The notes under the pieces: model-generated
Seen by the model: the letters and a program-made list of their open reading frames with translations, nothing else
Databases searched by the model: none
What the model was told of the DNA's origin: nothing
Made by a program: the position numbers and the translations under genes
Source: Hymenobacter negativus
GTDB lineage: Bacteria > Bacteroidota > Bacteroidia > Cytophagales > Hymenobacteraceae
Assembly (NCBI RefSeq): GCF_016056375.1
Contig: NZ_JAEDAE010000012.1
Coordinates: 95,849 to 159,848 of the forward strand
Direction of reading: 5' to 3'
Length of the DNA: 64,000 nucleotides
Part shown: positions 22,430 through 33,085 of the stretch, one piece after another
How the letters are laid out: each line of letters starts with the position of its first letter
Numbering within the stretch: position 1 is the stretch's first letter

Positions 22430-24334
22430 CTACGCCCGGCTGGCTACGGCGGCTTCGATGTCGGCCAGGCTATCCTTCGGGATGGCGGCTAGCAGGCCTT
22501 GGGTGTACTCGTGTTGGGGAGCGGCGTAGATGGCCGCCGCCGGGCCGCTTTCCACGATGCGGCCCTGGTGCATGACCAGCAGCCGGTCGCTCATAAACCG
22601 GGCCACGGACAGGTCGTGCGTGATGAATAGATAGGTGATGCCGAACTCACGTTTGAGGTCGTTGAGCAGGTTGAGGACCTGCGCCTGCACCGAGACGTCG
22701 AGGGCCGAAACCGACTCGTCGCAGACAATCAATTTGGGCTGCAAGGCCAGCGCCCGGGCAATGCAGATGCGCTGCCGCTGCCCGCCGCTGAACTCGTGCG
22801 GGTAGCGCTGGAAATGCTCGTCGCGCAGCCCCACGGTGCGCAGCAGCTCCAGCACCCTCGCCTTTTGCTGCTGGCGGGTGCCGCCCACGTTGTGCACGCG
22901 CATCGGCTCCCAGATGGCCTCGCCCACGGTCAGCATCGGGTTGAGGGCCGCGTAGGGGTCCTGAAACACCAGCTGCAAATCGCGCCGACGGCGGCGCAAC
23001 TCCCCGCTCGACAGCTTGGCCAAATCGGTCCCTTCAAACAGGATGCTGCCCGCCGTTGGTTCCGTGAGGCGGAGCAGGGCCCGGCCCAGCGTAGTCTTGC
23101 CGCAGCCCGACTCGCCCACGAGGCCGATGGTTTCGCCGGGGTAGAGCGTGAAGCTGACGTTGTCGACGGCCCGCACGTAATCGGTGGCGCGGCGGAAGAA
23201 GCCCTTGCGGAGGGGGAAGTAGACCTGGAGGTTCTGCACCTGCAGCAGCGGCTCCGAAGCGTTGGGCATGGGGGCCGCTACGGGCTCGGAAACAGGCGCC
23301 GCAGTAAGCTCGGCAGGGCGTGGAACATCCCCCAAAACGCCATGTTCCACGGGGAACGTTTTGGTGGTTTCAGAATTATCCCGTAACTGCTGGGCCTCGA
23401 TTTCGGGCGAGGAATCCGTAAGCGCCTCATTTTCGAGCGGAAGCACGGGCTCGGGCTGGGCCAATAATTGCCCGCTGGCGTCTTCCCGCATGAAATCGGC
23501 CACCACGGGCAGGCGTTTTTTGCCCACTGAGAGGCGCGGACGGCACGCCAACAGCCCTTTTGTGTACGGATGTTGCGGATTTGAAAAAATATCCAGCACC
23601 CTCCCCTGTTCCACGACCCGGCCGCGGTACATCACCAGAATGCGGTCGGCGATTTCGGCCACCACGCCGAGGTCGTGGGTGATGAAGAGGACGGCCGTGT
23701 TGTGCTGCCGGCGCAGGTCGTCGATGAGGCGCAGCATGCGGGCCTGCACGGTCACGTCGAGGGCCGTGGTGGGCTCGTCGGCGATGAGCAGGGCCGGGCG
23801 GCAGGCCATGGCCATGGCAATCATGACGCGCTGCTTCTGACCGCCCGATATTTCGTGCGGGTAGCTGCCGAAGATGCTTTCGGGGCGCGGCAGTTGGGCC
23901 TCGGTGAACAACTCGATGGTGCGGGCCTTGGCGGCGGCCTCGCTGAGGTCGGTGTGGAGGCGCAGGGCTTCCACCACCTGGCTGCCGCAGGTGTACACGG
24001 GGTTCAGCGAGGTCATCGGCTCCTGGAAAATCATGCCGATGTCGTTGCCGCGCACCTGGCGTAGGTCGGCTTCGGCGAGTTTCAGCAGGTCGGTCTGGCC
24101 CAGCTTTTCGGATTGGAAGAGGGCCTCGCCGCTGGCAATGCGGCCGGGCGGCATCGGAATGAGCCCCAGTAGCGCCAGCGACGTGACGGACTTGCCCGAG
24201 CCCGACTCGCCCACAATGGCCAGCGTCTCGCCCCGATTCAGGTCAAACGACACGCCATCGACGGCCCGCACGTCGCCGCGGTGGCTGGAGAAATCAATGG
24301 TGAGGTCGCGAACGGAGAGCAGCGGGTTGGGCAC
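22430..24334 (-). CDS. Fused dual-ATPase of an oligopeptide-type ABC transporter (DppD-DppF/GsiA-like)
   Basis: The 634-residue protein has two complete ABC ATPase domains. The first has Walker A GESGSGKS (about residue 41), signature SGGQKQR and Walker B LLIADEPTT. The second has GESGCGKT, SGGQRQR and LIVCDESVSALD. Each domain is followed by the peptide-transporter C-terminal extension (HPYTKGLL, EYTQGLLAAIP). Fused pairs of this kind power dipeptide, oligopeptide or glutathione importers. The linker (about residues 275-350) is long and low in conservation, and its DNA carries a decayed parS-like sequence. No permease or binding-protein genes are adjacent, so the substrate is unknown. Confidence 0.9.
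   Translation of the reverse strand: MPNPLLSVRDLTIDFSSHRGDVRAVDGVSFDLNRGETLAIVGESGSGKSVTSLALLGLIPMPPGRIASGEALFQSEKLGQTDLLKLAEADLRQVRGNDIGMIFQEPMTSLNPVYTCGSQVVEALRLHTDLSEAAAKARTIELFTEAQLPRPESIFGSYPHEISGGQKQRVMIAMAMACRPALLIADEPTTALDVTVQARMLRLIDDLRRQHNTAVLFITHDLGVVAEIADRILVMYRGRVVEQGRVLDIFSNPQHPYTKGLLACRPRLSVGKKRLPVVADFMREDASGQLLAQPEPVLPLENEALTDSSPEIEAQQLRDNSETTKTFPVEHGVLGDVPRPAELTAAPVSEPVAAPMPNASEPLLQVQNLQVYFPLRKGFFRRATDYVRAVDNVSFTLYPGETIGLVGESGCGKTTLGRALLRLTEPTAGSILFEGTDLAKLSSGELRRRRRDLQLVFQDPYAALNPMLTVGEAIWEPMRVHNVGGTRQQQKARVLELLRTVGLRDEHFQRYPHEFSGGQRQRICIARALALQPKLIVCDESVSALDVSVQAQVLNLLNDLKREFGITYLFITHDLSVARFMSDRLLVMHQGRIVESGPAAAIYAAPQHEYTQGLLAAIPKDSLADIEAAVASRA
23343..23358. other. Decayed parS-like sequence inside the ABC gene linker
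   Basis: TGTTCCACGGGGAACG differs from the parS consensus TGTTnCACGTGnAACA at two of the fixed positions, one of them in the central CACGTG. It is in the linker between the two ATPase domains and encodes TFPVEHG on the minus strand. An intact site would encode TFHVEHG, so it looks like an old site that lost ParB binding by point mutation. Confidence 0.45.
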
Positions 24335-24425
24335 GGAGGGAAATTGGAGCAGCTTTAGGAGTGGTTTTGGGTATGCAAGAACGTCAATCTATGAGGACGG
24401 CAGCGCGGGTGGATTAGAAGCATGC

Positions 24426-24704
24426 TCACTCTTCTTCTCGAACCTCCCAGTCTAACTTACCCCAAGAGTAAAAAATATGGTAGCCGCAATGCTCCGTGAA
24501 TACTGCTGTTTCGTTGAATTCGGGCGCTTCAATAACAAAGGCGTACTTGAATTCGACTTTTGAATCGTCTTCAAACTTGATATAGACGGTTGTATTTACG
24601 GGAAAATCAGACGCACCTAGCTTCTCGTGCTTGGTTTCGCCTTTAGCAATCAGGTAATCGCGCACCTTTTGCTTCCAACGTTCAGGTAAATCTTCGTGGC
24701 GCAT
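24426..24704 (-). CDS. Small conserved-looking hypothetical protein
   Basis: A 92-residue acidic and aromatic-rich protein (VNTTVYIKFEDDSKVEFKYA, later HCGYHIFYSWGKLDW). It has no signal peptide or membrane helix and looks like a compact alpha-plus-beta domain. It has good coding character, with a start ATG following a short AT-rich gap. I do not recognise the family. Its base composition is lower in GC than its neighbours, as is the next small gene, so the two may be accessory genes. Confidence 0.65.
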   Translation of the reverse strand: MRHEDLPERWKQKVRDYLIAKGETKHEKLGASDFPVNTTVYIKFEDDSKVEFKYAFVIEAPEFNETAVFTEHCGYHIFYSWGKLDWEVREEE

Positions 24705-24772
24705 TAGGCGAGGAGTTTGTTAGCTGCAGGAAAAAAGAGCCTTGATGCAGCATTAGACACATTTCGACGACA

Positions 24773-25159
24773 CTAATCGGCTTCCTCATCATCAGATAAC
24801 CACTGCGTCTCATCGTTGACAGGCTGCAGCAACCGTCCCTCAAGCCATGTTTTCATGAGGTCAGGTGTGAAATCAGGGTATTTGGTCTCAATCAGCCAAG
24901 ACAAGAATTCATCCGGTCCACCGTTCGCATACGGAGGAGGTGAAACCGGATAAAAAGCTGTTGGCAGCCTCTCATAAACCGATACGTAGTTGACTACGTG
25001 CCCTAATTCCTGTACCACTTGCCACGCCAAAGGGTGCTGAATATCAATCTTGAACTTGACCCACCATAGGCCTTCATCAACTCCTGTCGCTATCGGTCCG
25101 CTAATGGCAGGCACTTGCAGCAGAAAGGATTGCAAAGATTCAAACAGGTTCTCATCCAT
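24773..25159 (-). CDS. Hypothetical cytoplasmic protein
   Basis: A 128-residue acidic protein with a helical start (MDENLFESLQSFLLQVP), a beta segment (GLWWVKFKIDIQHPLAW), and a DEF-SWLIETKYPDFTPD block before an acidic tail ending LSDDEEAD. It has no export signal. The layout of a beta segment plus helices with an acidic tail is seen in some immunity-like or SMI1-like proteins, but no motif is strong enough to say so. It lies between the small hypothetical gene and the lspA pair on the same strand, and the three need not form one operon. Confidence 0.6.
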   Translation of the reverse strand: MDENLFESLQSFLLQVPAISGPIATGVDEGLWWVKFKIDIQHPLAWQVVQELGHVVNYVSVYERLPTAFYPVSPPPYANGGPDEFLSWLIETKYPDFTPDLMKTWLEGRLLQPVNDETQWLSDDEEAD

Positions 25160-25231
25160 AACTCATTGGCTTTAAACGAAGCGGTAAGAATATTTCGGTT
25201 CCGCTCATCATTACGCACTGCCCCTCCCCTG

Positions 25232-25903
25232 CTACGCCAGCTTCTCAGCGTCTGGAGCGACTAAGGGCGCACTTTCGGGGTGCGAGGCGGCAGATGGCTG
25301 CGATTCGTTGAAAAAGCGGCTCTGGTTGAGCAGAATCATCACCACGCCGATGAAGATGGAGGAATCGGCGATGTTGAAGATGGGGAAACCGCTGCTGTAG
25401 GAGCCGCCGATGAGGGGCCAGGATTTGGGGAAATAACCCACGTACAGCGGCACGTAAATCATGTCGATGACCTGGCCGTAGAACCAGCGCGTGGGCGAGC
25501 CTACCGGGGCATTATTGTAGAGTACGCCGTAGAAAATCGAGTCGATGAGGTTGCCGAGCGCACCGCCCAGAATCAGGGCCATGCAGGCGATATAGCCGGC
25601 AGCCACGCGCTGGCGGCACAGGCGGATGATGTAGTACACCAAACCCACCACGGCGAGGCTTCGGAAGGCCGTGAGCACCAGCTTGCCGTAGGGCGCGGGC
25701 AGTTGCGCACCGAAGGCCATGCCGGGGTTCAGGGTGTAATTCAGCTTGGCAAACTGGCCGAGCACGGGGATTTCACCAGCCGAACCGGGCTGCATGTAAG
25801 TGTGCACGGCCCACTTCGAGAACTGGTCGACGGCGATGATGAACAAGGCCAGCAGGAAGAATTTGGCGGCGGAATGCTGGCGGGTGGTCAGGGTTGGGTG
25901 CAT
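25232..25903 (-). CDS. lspA: Lipoprotein signal peptidase (signal peptidase II), copy 1
   Basis: LspA cleaves the signal peptide of prolipoproteins after diacylglyceryl transfer, in the inner membrane. The 223-residue protein has the four-helix pattern, the N-terminal DQFSKW motif, and the two catalytic aspartates in GNLIDSIFYG and FPIFNIADSSIFIG. The region between them holds about 40 extra residues compared with the E. coli enzyme, common in Bacteroidota. A second copy, roughly 70-75 % identical by eye, lies 133 bases upstream in the same orientation. The two differ most at their C-terminal tails. Confidence 0.93.
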   Translation of the reverse strand: MHPTLTTRQHSAAKFFLLALFIIAVDQFSKWAVHTYMQPGSAGEIPVLGQFAKLNYTLNPGMAFGAQLPAPYGKLVLTAFRSLAVVGLVYYIIRLCRQRVAAGYIACMALILGGALGNLIDSIFYGVLYNNAPVGSPTRWFYGQVIDMIYVPLYVGYFPKSWPLIGGSYSSGFPIFNIADSSIFIGVVMILLNQSRFFNESQPSAASHPESAPLVAPDAEKLA

Positions 25904-25951
25904 TGCAGGCGGTGCCCGTAGGCAGCGAAAAACGGGCTATTAAAACGCAAA

Positions 25952-26015
25952 AGAACGTCATGCTGAACGTAGTGAAGCGTTTCTATTGCTTCGGCTGCGT
26001 TCCACATGACGTTCT
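25952..26015. repeat. Inverted repeat AGAACGTCATG...CATGACGTTCT between the lspA copies
   Basis: The two arms pair perfectly over 11 bases, and the central part (GCTGAACG...) resembles an intergenic repeat. It fills part of the 132-base gap between the two lspA genes. Confidence 0.65.
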
Positions 26016-26035
26016 GTGGTTGCTCAAAGAGGCTG

Positions 26036-26707
26036 CTACCCCAGATTCTCCGAGTCAGGAGCCACTAAGGGCTCGCTCTGTTTCTCTGCTACCGCTACAG
26101 GCTCTTCCTGCTTGAAAAAACGGCTCTGATTGAGCAGAATCAAGGCTACGCCGATGAAAATGGAGGAGTCGGCTATGTTGAAAATGGGCCAGAGCGACAC
26201 GTACTTCCCTCCTATCAGCGGCCAGTTTTGGGGCAAAAAGCCTTCGTAAATGTCCACGTAGAGCATATCGATGACCTGGCCGTAGAACCAGCGCGTGGGC
26301 GAGCCAAACGGCGCATTATCGTAGATGATGCCGTAGAAAACCGAGTCAATCAGGTTACCGACGGCGCCGCCGAGGATGAGGGCCATGCAGGCGATGTAGC
26401 CGCCAGCAGCGCGCTGCTTGCAGAGGCGGATAATGTAGTAGCTCAGGCCAAAGACAGCCAAGAGGCGGAACCCACTGAGAACCAGCTTCCCATACGGCGC
26501 GGGCAGCTCGGCGCCGAAGGCCATGCCGGGGTTCAGCGTGTAATGCAGTTTGGCCCAGTGGCCGATGAGCGGGATTTCGCCCGCCATGCCGGGCTGCATG
26601 TAGGTGTGCACGGCCCACTTCGAGAGCTGGTCGATGGCAATGACGAACAGCGCCAGCAGGAAGAATTTAGCCGCGGATTGCTGGCGAGTAGTGAGGGTTG
26701 GGTGCAT
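26036..26707 (-). CDS. lspA: Lipoprotein signal peptidase (signal peptidase II), copy 2
   Basis: Same family, length and orientation as copy 1, beginning MHPTLTTRQQSAAKFFLLAL. It also has an N-terminal DQLSKW motif and the catalytic GNLIDSVFYG and WPIFNIADSSIFIG segments, so both copies look functional. Sequence differences cluster in the second half around the loop before the second aspartate (FYEGFLPQNWPLIGGKYVSL-type region) and in the tail. The pair most likely arose by an old tandem duplication. Two active copies may share load or differ in substrate or inhibitor sensitivity. Which is the housekeeping copy cannot be told. Confidence 0.93.
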   Translation of the reverse strand: MHPTLTTRQQSAAKFFLLALFVIAIDQLSKWAVHTYMQPGMAGEIPLIGHWAKLHYTLNPGMAFGAELPAPYGKLVLSGFRLLAVFGLSYYIIRLCKQRAAGGYIACMALILGGAVGNLIDSVFYGIIYDNAPFGSPTRWFYGQVIDMLYVDIYEGFLPQNWPLIGGKYVSLWPIFNIADSSIFIGVALILLNQSRFFKQEEPVAVAEKQSEPLVAPDSENLG

Positions 26708-26834
26708 TCAGACGGTGCCAAAAGCGGCGAAAACGACGGCCTGATTTATTACCGTCCTTTTGTACCTTTTACAACTGATTGTCTGAGGTTTTGTGCGACC
26801 AAAGACGAGCTTATTGAGTGTTTGTGCGGCCGAG

Positions 26835-26866
26835 GACTCGCCGGGGTTTCAGGACCCCGGCGAGTC
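26835..26866. terminator. Perfect 13-base hairpin after ileS
   Basis: GACTCGCCGGGGT pairs perfectly with ACCCCGGCGAGTC around a six-base loop, 9 bases past the ileS stop. There is no T run on the minus strand, so it may be a transcription pause or RNA-protecting hairpin rather than an intrinsic terminator. Confidence 0.6.
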
Positions 26867-26874
26867 GTTCAGCA

Positions 26875-30279
<3,405 letters not shown>

Positions 30280-30303
30280 TTATGTAGAGCAGTTTGCACG
30301 ATA

Positions 30304-30413
30304 TAGAGACGCGATACTTCGCGTCTCGTCGTTGCTGATGTTGTTAAGTCTGCGCGGGTTTGGTCGTTCGGGTAGGTCGTTCAACGGGGAGACGCGAAGT
30401 GTCGCGTCTCTAC
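30304..30413. repeat. REPIN-like element with GAGACGCG stems
   Basis: The left unit, TAGAGACGCG (30304) to CGCGTCTC (30327), pairs with the right unit 30389-30412 at 23 of 24 positions. Each arm is itself a hairpin (GAGACGCG...CGCGTCTC). The right end carries the CTAC head, while the left end has ATAG instead of GTAG. It lies between ileS and the MMPL gene. Confidence 0.7.
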
Positions 30414-30421
30414 AAGTCGTT

Positions 30422-32866
30422 CTAGATTGAATAATCGCCTTCGTAATCGGAGGCTTTGTGCATTTCTTTCAGGTTCAGGTCAATGTCATCGTCTTCCTCG
30501 TGGTAGCTCTCATCGTAGTGCCGGATGAGGGCGTTGGTATCCGTGTCGCCCTTGCCGTGCTCAAACGTCACGAGTAGCGAAGGCAACAGAATCAGGTTGG
30601 AGAAGTTCGTAATCAACAACGACGCGGCCATGAGCATTCCCAGCGCCTTCGTGCCGCCAAACTCGCTGAAAGCGAATATGCTGAAGCCCACAAACAACAC
30701 GATGCTCGTGTATATCATGCTGGTACCAGCCTCGCTCAGCGTCACCGACACGGCATCGCGCACTCGGCCACCATTAGCGGCCATTTCCTGCCGAAATTTA
30801 GCCAAGAGATGAATGGAATTGTCCCCATCAATGCCCAGCGCAATCACGAAAATCAGGGCTGTACTAGGCTTGAGCGCAATGTTAAAATAGCCCATAATGC
30901 CGGCCGTGAGAATCAGCGTCACGGCATTGGGGATGAGCGCAAACAACACCGTTTTGAACGAGCGGAACAGGATGAGCACCACCAAACCCACCAGCCCGAA
31001 GGCCATGAACAAGCTGTCCCGCAGGGTGTGAATGACGTACTCGTTGCCCTTGGTGAAGATGATGGTCGTGCCCGTGGGGCGAATGTCCATGCCCGTCCCT
31101 TTGAAGATGCGGTTCATCTCCGGGATGATTTTCGTGTTCATCAGCGTGTCCAGGTTCTGGGAGCCGATGTCGGCGATTTTCAGGCTGATGCGGGCCTTCT
31201 GGCTGGTGCTATCCATGAAGGAGCGCAGCAGCTTGCTGTTCATGCCCGCGCCACCAGCCGAGCCGCCCGAATTAGCCAGGGCACTGAGGATGAAGTTCTT
31301 TTCCGAGTTATCGGGCAAGCGGTAGAATTGCTGGTTGCCGTTGTAGAAGGCCTGCGTGCTGGCCTTCAGGAAGGTAACCAGGCTGACGGGCGGCGACAAC
31401 TCCGGCTGCGTCCGCAGGAACTTCTCGAACTGGTCGATTTTCTCCAGGTTTTTCAGCTTGTACAAGCCCTTTTTCTTATGAGTATCTACTTCAAATTCCA
31501 GCGGCATCACGCCATTGAAGTGGCTTTCGAAAAAGGCCAAATCGGAGTTCACCGAGCTTTTCTTGGGCAGGTCGTCGACCATGTACGACACGGCTTCAAT
31601 GCGCGAGATACCGATGGCAGCGCCCGCCACCATCACCAGCGCGGCGAGGTACACGGTGGCGCGGCGCTCCAGCACCAGGTGGTCGAAGAACTCCAGCAGC
31701 TTGGTGAGCGGCGCGGCGTCGAGGTGCTCCAGCTGCTTGGCCGTGGGCGGCGGCAGGTAGGTAAACACGGCCGGAATCAGGATGAAGCTGATGACGAAGG
31801 CCGCGAAAATGTTGATGGTGGCCACCAGCCCAAACTGATATAGAATGGCAATATCCGTGAAGGCAAACACGATGAAGCCCACGGCCGTGGTCGTGTTGTT
31901 CATCAGCGTGACGAGGCCGATTTTGCGGATGACCCGCGTCATGGCCAGCATCTGGTTGCCCGATTTGCGGTAGTCGTAGTGGTAGCGCGAAAGCAGGTAG
32001 GTGCAGTTCGGGATGCCGATGACGATAATGATACTGGGAATCAGACCGGTGAGTAGGTTGATTTTGAAGCCCAGCAGCACAATCGAGCCAATGCACCAGA
32101 TAACCGTGACGCCCACCACAATGAGCGGAAACACCACCGCCGACCACGTCCGGAAGAACACCAGCAGCGTAATCCCGGTCACAATCATGGCCAGAATGGT
32201 GAAGAACTTCATTTCCCCGGCCACCTTGCTGGTCATGGTGGAGCGCACGTAGGGCAGGCCGGCGTAGTGCAGCTTAATGTTGGTTTTCTTCTCAAACTGC
32301 TGCGCGAAGCCCAGGATGTTGTTCATCACCGCCTGCCGCTTCGAGGAGTTCAGGTACTTGGGGTCCATCGTGAGGGCCAGCAGCGTGGCCCCGGTGCTGG
32401 GGCTGATGAGCTGGCCCTTATAGAACTCCACGCTGTTCACGACGCGCATCAGGCTGTCGAGCTCCTTCTGGCTGCGCGGCGGGGCTTTAAAAATGGGCGT
32501 GGCCACGAAGCGGTTTTCGGCCGTGTCCTTGCTGATGTTGAGCAGCTTGCTTACACTCAGCACGCCGTTTACGCCCTGCACTTTGGCCAGCGTGTCGGTC
32601 AGAATGCGAAACTCGTTGAAGTTGCCCAGCTTATACACCGAGCTGTCCTGCATGCCGATAACCAGCACGTTACCATCCTCACCAAACGTACGCTTGAACT
32701 GCCGGAAATACACCATGTCCGGGTCCTGCTCGCTCACCACCTGGGCAAAGTCGTAGGTCATTTCGACGTCCTTGGCCTTGTAGGCCATGAACACGGTGAT
32801 GGCCGCCAGCACTGCAATCAGCGACAGGCGAAACCGGATGATAAAGACGGCGAGCTGTTCCCACAT
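30422..32866 (-). CDS. MMPL/RND-superfamily transporter
   Basis: The 814-residue protein has the RND layout: an N-terminal helix, a periplasmic domain (residues about 30-215), then five-helix bundles around AGEMKFFTILAMIVTGITLL and LALDGDNSIHLL-type segments, with a second periplasmic domain (about 430-640). A sterol-sensing-like block (MNNTTTAVGFIVFAFTDIA) and the final LALGIDGDNSIH motif, here written as IALGIDGDNSIH, fit MMPL-type export proteins that move lipids or other hydrophobic molecules using proton flow. The acidic C-terminal tail (YHEEDDDIDLN) is cytoplasmic. There is no adaptor or outer-membrane partner beside it. Substrate unknown. Confidence 0.85.
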   Translation of the reverse strand: MWEQLAVFIIRFRLSLIAVLAAITVFMAYKAKDVEMTYDFAQVVSEQDPDMVYFRQFKRTFGEDGNVLVIGMQDSSVYKLGNFNEFRILTDTLAKVQGVNGVLSVSKLLNISKDTAENRFVATPIFKAPPRSQKELDSLMRVVNSVEFYKGQLISPSTGATLLALTMDPKYLNSSKRQAVMNNILGFAQQFEKKTNIKLHYAGLPYVRSTMTSKVAGEMKFFTILAMIVTGITLLVFFRTWSAVVFPLIVVGVTVIWCIGSIVLLGFKINLLTGLIPSIIIVIGIPNCTYLLSRYHYDYRKSGNQMLAMTRVIRKIGLVTLMNNTTTAVGFIVFAFTDIAILYQFGLVATINIFAAFVISFILIPAVFTYLPPPTAKQLEHLDAAPLTKLLEFFDHLVLERRATVYLAALVMVAGAAIGISRIEAVSYMVDDLPKKSSVNSDLAFFESHFNGVMPLEFEVDTHKKKGLYKLKNLEKIDQFEKFLRTQPELSPPVSLVTFLKASTQAFYNGNQQFYRLPDNSEKNFILSALANSGGSAGGAGMNSKLLRSFMDSTSQKARISLKIADIGSQNLDTLMNTKIIPEMNRIFKGTGMDIRPTGTTIIFTKGNEYVIHTLRDSLFMAFGLVGLVVLILFRSFKTVLFALIPNAVTLILTAGIMGYFNIALKPSTALIFVIALGIDGDNSIHLLAKFRQEMAANGGRVRDAVSVTLSEAGTSMIYTSIVLFVGFSIFAFSEFGGTKALGMLMAASLLITNFSNLILLPSLLVTFEHGKGDTDTNALIRHYDESYHEEDDDIDLNLKEMHKASDYEGDYSI

Positions 32867-32884
32867 AATATCCTGCTAAAGAGG

Positions 32885-32892
32885 CAAAGTTA
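32885..32892 (-). promoter_or_regulatory. -7 element upstream of the MMPL gene
   Basis: TAACTTTG matches TAnnTTTG on the minus strand and lies 18 bases upstream of the MMPL start codon, giving a very short leader. No TTTG element is seen at the usual distance. Confidence 0.5.
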
Positions 32893-32913
32893 CGCGAAGG
32901 CCGGGCGCGCGTT

Positions 32914-32951
32914 GGTCATTGCGAGTGCAGCGCAGCAATCCGGCCTCTCAA
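32914..32951 (+). repeat. Second copy of the GTCATTGCGAG...CAATCCG repeat
   Basis: GGTCATTGCGAGTGCAGC continues to CAGCAATCCGGCCTCTC. This matches the copy near 19.6 kb in opposite orientation. It sits between the MMPL promoter and the glyS terminator. Confidence 0.65.
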
Positions 32952-32974
32952 CGCGACCAGCCTCGATATATAAA

Positions 32975-33004
32975 AAGCCCCGGCTCTAAACGAGGCCGGG
33001 GCTT
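32975..33004 (-). terminator. Terminator after glyS
   Basis: AAGCCCCGGC pairs with GCCGGGGCTT around a ten-base loop and runs into TTTTT on the minus strand. It follows the glyS stop, with a REPIN-like element between. The same stem occurs after rnr. Confidence 0.8.
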
Positions 33005-33007
33005 ATG

Positions 33008-33079
33008 GTAGCATGGACTCTGCGAGTCCGCGCGTTACAGAACGTTCGCTCCGGCGCGGACTCGCAGAGTCCACGCTAC
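33008..33079. repeat. REPIN-like element with GGACTC stems
   Basis: GTAG (33008) followed by CATGGACTC-TGC-GAGTCCGCGC is paired with the inverted copy ending CTAC (33076-33079) at 25 of 26 positions. Each unit is a hairpin with a GTAG head. It lies between the glyS stop and its terminator. Confidence 0.75.
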
Positions 33080-33085
33080 ACGTTT

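Noticed and set aside
22430..24334. Two ABC genes joined by a frameshift or assembly error
   Set aside because: The frame is continuous, and fused dual ATPases of this type are a known family.
25232..26707. Assembly duplication as the explanation for two lspA genes
   Set aside because: The copies differ at about a quarter of residues and at many silent sites, which an assembly error would not give.
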